Below are positions 56,114 through 64,000 of a stretch of DNA of 64,000 nt, piece by piece; the first letter of the stretch is position 1, and every line of letters starts with the position of its first letter. This DNA comes from Thinopyrum elongatum (taxonomy: Eukaryota; Streptophyta; Magnoliopsida; Poales; Poaceae). Under the pieces are notes generated by a model, which saw nothing but the letters and a program-made list of their open reading frames with translations, did no database searches and was not told where the DNA came from. A program made the translations under genes and the position numbers. Location of the stretch: contig CM022302.1 of the NCBI GenBank assembly GCA_011799875.1, positions 49,841,030-49,905,029 on the forward strand, in the 5' to 3' direction.

Positions 56114-56611
56114 TTTTCATGTCACAATTTGAATCCAAACTTTGATGTGCAAGTATTCAGGCCCTGGTGCCACACGAAACCCAGAGGTTTTGGCAAAAGC
56201 AGGCCAATCAGTTAAGCTAACGGTGACAGACAGCTTAACTGATAATCAAGGTGGTTGCACATGCACATGAACTACGTACGGTCTACTTTGTTGCTGATAA
56301 GACATGCAACGGATTTCCATTTAGGAGGCGTCCAATTGTTCTGGACTACCGGCTTCAAAACGACAGTCGATTGGTGACCACAAAATCGCGCCTTGTAGGC
56401 TGAAGTCTCTAAGTATATCCTTGACTAGGTGGAATTTCATACAGTGTCGTTCGTGATGCCCTACTGAAGTTGGACTAGAGCAAGCTTTGTCCACAGTAAG
56501 GAAAATTGTTGGATTTGAAGGACCAAAAGGCCATGCAAACACCCGCAAAAAAACATAGTGTCGCCATGCCAAAGCTAGCAATTTTTGCATAAGTATTTAA
56601 ACATTATATTC
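56114..56611. other. Spacer between tRNA pseudogene and LINE 2
   Basis: No gene. GTGGTTGCACATGCACATGA at 56251-56270 parallels GTGGTTGCACGCGCACATCA at 60036-60055, at similar distance from the two tRNA-like loci. Confidence 0.5.
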
Positions 56612-56622
56612 AGTGCTTGTTC
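56612..56622 (+). repeat. Left target-site duplication of LINE 2
   Basis: AGTGCTTGTTC, repeated exactly at 59021-59031 after an A-rich tail. Confidence 0.85.
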
Positions 56623-58870
56623 CACGGGCTAGCAGTGTGCAAATGAATTGGGAATTTCTGGGAATCCCACGGACTAAACTGCAGCACCTCGATGGGCAGT
56701 TCAGCAGGGAGGAAGTAAAACGTGCTGTATTTGACCTGCATGATGAGAAGGCACCGGGACCTGACGGTTTTATTGGGAGTTTCTTCGAGAAGCTCTGGCA
56801 CATCATTGAGGATGATTTGTTCAATGCTCTTAACCGGGCTGTACCATTTGCGTGTCAACCAATGGAAATTGCTAAACTCTGCCCTCATTGTCCTGTTGCC
56901 CAAGAAAGAAGATGTTGCGTCTATTGCTGACTACCGGCCTGTTATTTTAATGCACAGCGTTGCAAAAATCGCATGCAAGATCCTCGCCAACTGCCTGGGA
57001 CCTGAGCTCCACAACCTGATCTCCCATAGTCAGAGTGCTCCAAGATAACTTTCTCTATGTCCAAAATGTGATTAAGGAAGCCCACAAGAAAAAGAACCCC
57101 TCCTGTTCCTAAAACTTGATATAGCAAAGGCATTTGACTCCATAAGCTGGCCATAAATGATTGAGACCCTCATGGCATTTGGGTTTGGACAACGATAGAG
57201 GGACATTATGTGCACACTTCTTGCATCTTCATCGTCCAGGGTGTGTCTTAATGGAAAACTTGGATCTCCTTTCTTGCACAGGTGTGGACTCGGGCAGGGG
57301 GATCCCCTTTCCCCCATGCTCTTTATCCTCGCGATGGATCCCCTGCAGCGGCTGCTTCAGAAGGCTACAGAGGCCAACATTTTGTCACCTATTCCGCTAC
57401 ATGCAGCCGGCTAAGGACAAGCTTCTATGCGGATGATGCTGCCCTATTTGTTAACCCTTGCCCCTCTGAATTTGGGGGCCTGAGGCGTATCTTGACAAGA
57501 TTTGGGGAAATTTTGGGTCTGAAAGTGAATGAGGCAAAGAGTGTCATATACCCAATACAATGCCACAATCTGGATGTTCAGGGCCTAACCCAAGGTTTCG
57601 GAGGGGTGCATGGTGTTCTCCCTTGCAACTATCTGGGACTACCACTCTCCTTCCACAAGTTGAGACGCATTGATCTGCAACCATTGCTGGACAAAGGTGC
57701 TGCCAGATTGAGGGCATGGAAAGGAAAGCTGCTTCAGAGGACCAGCCGTTTATCTTTGATCAATTTTGTCCTTACAAACACGGTAACCTATTTTTTGATG
57801 ATTTTTGCTCCGTACGAATGGTTTGTTAAAAAGCTTGACAAGATGAGAAGGAATTTCCTATGGAATGCTGATGAGGAGGCTCATGGTGGGAAGTGCTTGG
57901 TAAATTGGAAACGCATCTGAGCGCCCAAGGCTGTCGGTGGACTTGGCATCAAAGATCTTACCGCCTTTAGCAGAGCACTGAGACTGAGGTGGCCTTGGTT
58001 CGGATGGGATAACCAAGACAGGCGTGGAAAGGGACACCAACTCCGTGTGATATTCCTGACTTGCAGCTCTTCACAGCTTGCACAAAAGTCTCCATCGGCG
58101 ACGGCTCACGAGCCCTTTTCTGGATCGATCGATGGATGGAGCTGCTCCAGTGGAGGTGGCACCCCTGCTGTTTCGCCTTGCTCGTCACAAACGGACCACT
58201 GTTGCGGATGCTCTCCACGATGGGAAATGGATGATGGGCTTGCAGCGGCTGAACTCAGCCGACCAGCTTTGCTCCTTTGCCCTTCTTTAGCACAAGGTCC
58301 AACAAGTTCAACTCAGCGGCACCACCGATGTGATTAGTTGGACCCTTACTGCTAATGGGATGTGCTCTGCCAAGTCGGCGTATGAGCAGCACTTCATCAC
58401 GCGCCTCCCAATGCCTCGCCTGTTAAGCATATGGAAGACCCAAAGCGAATCAAAAATAAAATTCTTTATCTTTGCTCCAAAACAGACTTTGGATGGCTGA
58501 TAGGCTGCTTAGAAGAGGATGGGATCATCAAGATGTTTGTTGTGCTTGCAATCAGATGATTGAATCGGTTGGTCATCTTATCTTGAGATGCTCCTTTGCC
58601 AAGATGGTATGGCACAGAATGGCATCCAAGTAACCCAAGGCGGCAGCAGTTGCACTCTAGGCCACCTCGATTAATGATTGGTTGGACAAAATTTTCATGC
58701 TCAAGCGAAAAAGGGGAGGTGATAGATGAATGTGTGGCAGCGACTTATGTGGCCTGGAACATTTGGAACGAGAGTAACAGATGCATTTTTCGGAACGACC
58801 AGAAGTCAGCTCAGGGTGTTTGCTTGCTCATTAGGGATGATTTAGGCCTCCTTATGGAGGCCAGGGAGTA
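56623..58870 (+). pseudogene. LINE 2 ORF2 remnant: reverse transcriptase and zinc-binding region
   Basis: Pieces in several frames: EEVKRAVFDLHDEKAPGPDG (56700 on), LNSALIVLLPKKEDVASIAD and YRPVILMHSVAKIACKILAN, CGLGQGDPLSPMLFILAMDP (57282-57345, with G-x-G-Q-G-D), and SFYADDAALF (57420) with the catalytic ADD. These are followed by LPCNYLGLPLSFHKL and the KLQRTSRLSLINFVLTN-like region to 57920. After that only fragments of the zinc-binding RVT region and tail are seen. Frame changes near 56870, 57040, 57130 and 57415, plus a stop at 57918, show long decay. Confidence 0.85.
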
Positions 58871-59020
58871 GTCTTGTGAGGCATGTACAGCCGGGCTGTT
58901 TTGTGCAGCACCGGACCCCTTTCTTTTGATTTTCTTGCTGAGGCTTTCTCAGATTGTACAGTTTTCCCTCTACTTCAATAAAAAGGCAGAGCACCTGCCG
59001 TTCCGGTCAAAAAAGAAAAG
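56623..59020 (+). mobile_element. LINE 2, 5'-truncated non-LTR retrotransposon
   Basis: About 2.4 kb with an 11-bp exact target duplication and an A-rich 3' end (TCAATAAAAAGG... GGTCAAAAAAGAAAAG). Its content is the reverse transcriptase onward; ORF1 and the endonuclease are missing. It is a different LINE family from LINE 1. Confidence 0.9.
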
Positions 59021-59031
59021 AGTGCTTGTTC
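59021..59031 (+). repeat. Right target-site duplication of LINE 2
   Basis: AGTGCTTGTTC, matching 56612-56622. Confidence 0.85.
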
Positions 59032-59820
59032 AGTGTGTACTTCCTAGCATGGCTATAGTTTACACCTGTACCAAAGTTCAAAGTTCTGAACCTGTCGAGA
59101 TAATGTGAAGCAACAGCAAGTAAGATCAGATTCAGTAATACATTAGGCCTTTTTCTCTTCTTGCTGGGAATGATGCGTTAGGCTTTGGTTCAACAATACA
59201 TATGAATTTATATATTTCTTCTTTTCAAGGCGGTCAATGGACCAAAAATCGGTAAAAGAAAGGAGATACAGTGCGCATTTACTAGCATGATGGCAGTGTG
59301 TTTAATGATAGAACTGTAACCGCAAATGGTATCTGTTGATTTTCTGAAAGTATGCGCGGCAAATGCCCTTGGCGGATTTCACCTTGCCGAAAACTTGCAT
59401 TACCTGCTGTATTTTGATTTTGTAAGAAACAAAAGTGTATGATTGGGAGCACAGTGTAATAGACCATTGTATTAAGAGCTTTTGTTTTTTAGTGGAAATC
59501 TCTAGGGAATTTGCAGCTCCTGATGGCCTATGAATCTATTATGCTCTGCCATGCTGCCCTACCATCTTTAGCTCCTCGAAATAATACTCCGTCCGTTCCA
59601 AAATAAGTACACACCAAACCTAGATGTTTTTTCCTTTGAGGTGATGCTTATTGAGTTTTTAACTGTATAATTTTGTAAAGATCACAGGAAAGGTTCAGGT
59701 TAGAACCGTGATTTTGTGCCATCTTCTGCACCAGAACAAAGCTTCAGGATAGGCCATGTGGTAGATAGAACAAAAATGAATTTTTCAAAAAATGGAGCAA
59801 ATTAGTGAGAAAATATACAC
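59032..59820. other. Spacer with partial Stowaway-like end
   Basis: No gene. At 59586-59608 CTCCGTCCGTTCCAAAATAAG resembles one Stowaway MITE terminus, but no inverted partner is found, so it is at best a truncated copy. Confidence 0.4.
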
Positions 59821-59892
59821 TATTAGAGCCAGGTTTCGATCCTGGGACCTGTGGGTTATGGGCCCACCACGCTTCCGCTGTGCCACTCTGAT
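59821..59892 (-). tRNA. Initiator tRNA-Met (CAT) gene or recent pseudogene
   Basis: 72 bases on the minus strand (59892 to 59821) match plant initiator tRNA-Met: ATCAGAG start, AGCGGAAGCGTGGTGGG, loop CCCATAA with anticodon CAT, perfect anticodon stem (GTGGG/CCCAC) and perfect T stem (CCAGG/CCTGG). Two changes weaken it: the D stem reads GCAC instead of GCGC, and the 3' acceptor strand reads CTCTAAT instead of CTCTGAT. No T-run terminator is obvious in the next bases. It may be transcribed but could be non-functional. Confidence 0.65.
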
Positions 59893-60525
59893 TTCGTGGT
59901 AACAGCTTGATTTTCGGGCTGAAAACCACGTCCAGAGATTTGGCGAGGGATTTGTTAGGCAGACAGGGATGGGAAAATCAATCTCCTTCTGTTCTCACGG
60001 AAGGGAAGGAGAAGGAAACCGATGAGGTGATCGATGTGGTTGCACGCGCACATCAGCTAAGTGCGATCTGCTCTGCAGTGTTGTTTGTGTGTGTATGCGA
60101 GACATCGACTATTTTTGTTCCCTGATGTTGTAAACCCCGTTTGGGATGCTGTTGCTTTGGAGTTTTCCCTGTCGCTCTAAAAAACTGGTGACTCGCAGCA
60201 GCCGGCGATCGCGATCACAGGATCACCGACCCCGCCTGCCTAGCCTAACCTTGACCGCCATGCGTTCTTGGTATGAGTAGTAGGTTTCTCCTCTGGACGA
60301 CGTGCAAGGTGGAGAAATATTTGGTGCCGCTCATTGATTCGAGCGCTCGTTTGCCTCGGTGTCATTAGACAGAGAGGGTTAGAAACTCACATGTCACATG
60401 GAAAGCAAGCAAGCAATCTTTGTTTAACATAAGTACATTTTGCTACAAAGAGCAGCATGCTCTCACGGCCAAGTTAAACAAAACGGACTGCTTTGCACGT
60501 CGCAATCAACTGATTCTCTGCCCAG
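59893..60525. other. Spacer upstream of the terminal LTR element
   Basis: No gene is recognised. The first 200 bases are weakly similar to 56114-56300. Later bases show a polyadenylation-like low-complexity end (CTCTAAAAAACTGG near 60176). Confidence 0.4.
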
Positions 60526-61009
60526 TGTAACACCCCTGTGTAATAAGCATTGTGATCATCTGCTAACTATATCAAGTCATCCTCATTTGCAATACTTAAT
60601 CACAGTGGTTAACTCTTGCAATTCAAAATTCTCTTTGAAACTCAATTCAAATTCAACTGAAAAATAAACTTGTTCAAAAGTTGCTGCAAAAATGTTCATC
60701 TGCTAGCAAATATTTCATAACATTTATTTGTTAAGGAATACAACATCACTCTTATGCAAATATGAACAGTAGCAATTAAAACAGAACAGTTCCTGCATAA
60801 TTAAATGCCAAATCATTTTTGAAAAATCCAAATGAACTTCAAAGTTTCCCAAACTTTTTGTGGCAGTGCACAACATTCCATAGCATCCGTTTTGGCCGGG
60901 CACACATTTTTGTTAAGTCAATTGGTGGCTAATCTAATTTGCAAAAGCCTGCTGAAAAGGAAAACAGAAAAAGAAATAAAAGAAAAGAAGAAGGCCTCTG
61001 CGCACCGGG

Positions 61010-62035
61010 CCTTACTGCACAGGGGAAGGCCCAGCCCAGCCGGCCTCTCTCTCACTCCTCCCTCTCTCTCTCCTTCGCCGTGTCGAGCGCGCCATGGCCG
61101 GCCTCGCCTCCTCCGGCCGCTGGCCGCCACCTGCCAGCCACCGACAGCCGAGGAGGGGATAAGGGCGCCCTCGTCCACCTCCCCTGCACGCCTTTCCCCA
61201 TTCGCTCCCTCTTCCCCTCTCGCACGCCCTCGCTTCCTCCCCTTCCTCTGTTCCGAGCCGCCGCCGCCGCTTGCCTGCTCAGCCGCGGCGACAGCCACCG
61301 CCAGATCCCTCCGTCGAGTCCGTCGACCTCGCCGCAGACTGCCTCGTCCCCCTGCGCAGCTCGTTGGAGCCGGGGACCTCTACCGCGGCGGATCTCCCTC
61401 GCCCCCTTCCGCCTCTGCCACCAGCGACCACCGGCGTCTCCAACCTCCCCCAGCAGCTACTAAGCTTTCACCGGCCACCTTGAGCCGCTCGGTGAGCTCC
61501 AGCTCCCCCTCTGACCCCTTCGTTTGCTTGCGCGCGCACTAGATCGAAGGCGCCGCTCGGACCCGTAGCTCGCTGCCGCCATTGCCGGCGATTTTCTCGC
61601 TTCCGTGCCGTTTTGCTCAATTGCATAGCTCCGATGAGATCCCGGGGTCCCATAGAGCTCGCCGGCGAAGCTAGTTCGCCCGAGCGCGCCGCGTAGCCGC
61701 GTTTCCGGAGAAGCCCGAACTCCGGCGACCGCCGCGCCGCTCGCCGCCGTCACCACACGCCGTCTCCGGCCGTGCCACCACCGCAGAATGACGCGCCTCG
61801 CTCCCCTCTTTCGAATGCCGCCTCGCGCGAGTAAAATGGTGGCCGGAGCGCGATTTCCGGCGACGTCCGACGCGCAAATTGGTCGCCGGCGTTGAGCCGC
61901 CGGCGCCGCTGACCTGGCGCTGACGTGGCCGGCCCCTGCGCCACAGACTGTGGGCCTGATGGGGTCCGGTTGACTGGGTTGACCAGTCAACCCTGCTGAC
62001 TGGGCAACCCAGTCACTGGCACGCGGGCCCCACCC
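61010..62035. other. CpG-rich block within the terminal LTR-like element
   Basis: Over 1 kb of high GC and CpG content, with open frames on both strands (for example 60832-61542 plus, 61460-62038 minus) that are Pro/Ser/Arg/Ala-rich and have no domain. Frames of this kind arise from composition alone. The CpG density is unusual next to the decayed repeats elsewhere in the window and suggests promoter or leader sequence. Confidence 0.5.
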
Positions 62036-63009
62036 CATTTAAACATTTTTAAATAAATAAAATGTTAATTAAAACATTAATAAATCTGTTAATTAATTAG
62101 TTAATTAGTTAGTCTATGACAGGTGGGGCCTAGCTGCTAATTATCTCTGTTTAAATTAAACAAAACCCTGTTTAGTCCTCTGCCTATGACAGGTGGGACC
62201 CACTGTCAGGTTTGACCTGAACAGTGGCAGTTGACTTGCTGACATCACTGTTGACATCATAATTAATTTTTCATAATTTAAATAATCCAGAAAATGCAAA
62301 AAAATCTTTAGAAATTCGTAGAGATTAAACCGTATAGCTCGGATCGAAAAACTTTATACATGAAAGTTGCTCAGAACGACGAGACGAAGCTGACCGTGCC
62401 ATCTGTTTCCGTGTCGGGACCCTCTACGGAGGTGAACCCATAACTTTTTGCCCGTTTTCGTTAGGTGAATAGTGCATATACACCGGTTAATAAATCTAAC
62501 TTAAATCCTAAAATAACTAATATGACTTAGATATGCGTTTAGGCAACCCTGCACTGCACGTTAGCATAGCAAGCTCTGTGTTACCTTGTCTGCCTTGTAT
62601 TTATCTGTTTCCTCCCCCTCTTCTCTCTCGATAGAGCCCGGTGCCGACGCAGCTCTGGAGATCGACGACCCCTGACGACCTTGCCATTGCCGCCGAGCAA
62701 CCAGGCAAGCCCCCCACCTTGATCATCCCGATATCGCCTATTCTATTTTCTCATGCTTGCATTAGATTTTGCTACTGTTACTGTTATCCTATTTCTGCTG
62801 CATAGCCTGTTTATTGTAACCTGCTGTTGATACCTTCATGTTCATCCTAAACTGTTTAGAATAGACTGGGTAGAAACCCATCAGTGACCCCCACTTGTCC
62901 CGACTACCCCGCTGGATTCTCAGAAGACCCGATCAACGGGATCGAAGACCAGGCCCCGGCACCGCACCTCACTTCCCCCATAGTTTCTCGACACTACTGG
63001 GTTACTATC

Positions 63010-63220
63010 GAGTGCCGAGGGTGATACCTCGTCAGCGCTTCTGATGATAACCTTGTAGGTTAGTTAATCGGTCATGGTCAGCGAGGGTGATTCCTCCTAC
63101 ACCACCCCCGATAACGACGAAGTCGTGCAACACCTCAAGTGTGGACCTCGAGGGTGATTCCTCCTTCGTTCACCTTGACGATAACATCCGGTGGAATTCC
63201 ATCGAGGGTGATTCCTCAGG
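63010..63220 (+). repeat. GAGGGTGATTCCTC repeat cluster
   Basis: Four copies of CGAGGGTGAT(T/A)CCTC at about 63017, 63081, 63149 and 63200, spaced about 50-70 bp. Each contains an imperfect palindrome (GAGG...CCTC). It is noncoding and part of the terminal element. Confidence 0.7.
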
Positions 63221-64000
63221 GTTCCCTTGGTGTTAGACACACGGATACTATGGTTTCTATGATGTTACAACTGATACTTGGAAAGGCGGGTCGACCCTGA
63301 GGGGTACCCGCGAATGATGGGATGTCGGGTTGACCTGGAGGTTACCCGTGAGACGTATACGAGGCGTGGCCGGGCATTCTTAGCCCTTGCCACAAGTACT
63401 CGAGAGGGGGCGACGGGGTCACATCGATCATGAGTCTCTGCTCATTACAGCAAGCCCCTAATCCACTAACGATTTGGATATTTGATCCGAGCAGGCCTCT
63501 GGCCTGATAGCACTAACCATCACGTGGGAACAGTTATGGGCACTCTGCATCATAGCATCAGCCGAAAGCTCTGTCAGACGTCCAGTTCAGCCTGGAGGCC
63601 GGGCTGGGCCGGCACCATCCTGTAGTGGTGGAGCCTGGTTTGCCCTGCACGCAACGACCTGGCGGGCGAGGGGCGATGGCCCAAGACCCCCTTGCACTTA
63701 GGAGGTAGACCGACGGGGACCTCTCTGCTGACCTATAGGTAGGGTTGCGGTGTATCGTTTGGCCGAGGCCAGGTATGACCCCGAAAAGTGTGTCCGGCCG
63801 GAGTTAAGCGAGCGTGGTGGGTAAGTTGGTGCACCCCTGCAGGGAAGAAAACTTCTATCGATAGCCGATCCTACGGCAAAGGACACTCGGAGTTGTATCC
63901 CGATCGATACAACTAGAACTGGATACTTGTGATGATAACTGGTTATGATGGCTCCGGGATCGCTTTCTCGCAGGGGGACGAGGAAGGATCTCTGGGCGAG

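Larger units (their letters stand above)
60526..64000 (+). mobile_element. Left end of an LTR-type retrotransposon, runs off the window
   Basis: TGTAACACCCCTGTGTAATA at 60526 is a typical start of a class of long grass Gypsy-type LTRs. The AT-rich first 450 bases lead to a very CpG-rich block (61010-62035), then AT-rich sequence and an intron-like junction near 62636-62710. No LTR end, primer site or gag is reached, so the class and orientation are provisional. Confidence 0.6.

Noticed and set aside
60832..61542. 236-codon Pro/Ser-rich frame as a host gene
   Set aside because: The GC-rich block opens comparable frames on both strands and no domain is seen; it lies within an LTR-like sequence.

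Overview
The window looks like repeat-dense intergenic DNA from a large grass genome, most likely a Triticeae species (wheat or a relative). I base this on remembered similarity to wheat-type repeats: a Copia LTR beginning TGTAGGAGATATGCCC, a Gypsy LTR beginning TGATACGTCTCCAACG, CACTA ends beginning CACTAGTAGAAAA and CACTACTAGGGAAAAG, and a Stowaway MITE. No database was searched. There is no intact host protein gene. The only host-like pieces are the first codons of a cytochrome P450 and two initiator-tRNA-Met-like loci.

Layout. Bases 1-5706 are a minus-strand Copia element (copy A) cut by the window edge. Bases 5707-10600 hold a degenerate tandem repeat split by a 5'-truncated LINE (6646-9135, TSD found), then a CCGACGAGGCC-type repeat array. 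From about 10.6 kb to 53,016 lies a five-level nest. (1) An old plus-strand CACTA element (CACTA-1; only its second gene and right end are seen) was hit by (2) a minus-strand CACTA element (CACTA-2, 12244-51482, TSD ATT). The transposase gene of CACTA-2 was split by (3) a plus-strand Athila-type Gypsy element (21639-48783, TSD GCGTG). The left LTR of that element took (4) a Copia LTR (TSD AGTAG), which was itself entered by (5) Copia copy B. Its 3' untranslated region took Copia copy C (36079-45753, TSD TTTTC). Bases 53017-54640 are promoter-like repeats containing a hAT-type element (53068-54054, 8-bp TSD). A P450 5' end follows at 54921-55150. Bases 56043-60090 carry two related tRNA-iMet-like loci on either side of a second truncated LINE (56623-59020, TSD found). 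From 60526 to the window end is the start of another LTR-type element.

How the parts relate. CACTA-2 carries a TNP2-type transposase (49-50 kb joined to 20-21.6 kb), a second gene with an En/Spm Ptta-type domain, a proline-rich linker and Ulp1-like C-terminal exons, and a small spliced gene for a coiled-coil protein with a C-terminal hydrophobic helix. All three are broken. CACTA-1 carries the same kind of Ulp1-like gene plus a viroplasmin-like exon. The Gypsy element keeps only gag and protease remnants. All three Copia copies share the same integrase lesion, so that family appears to have spread after losing its own enzymes.
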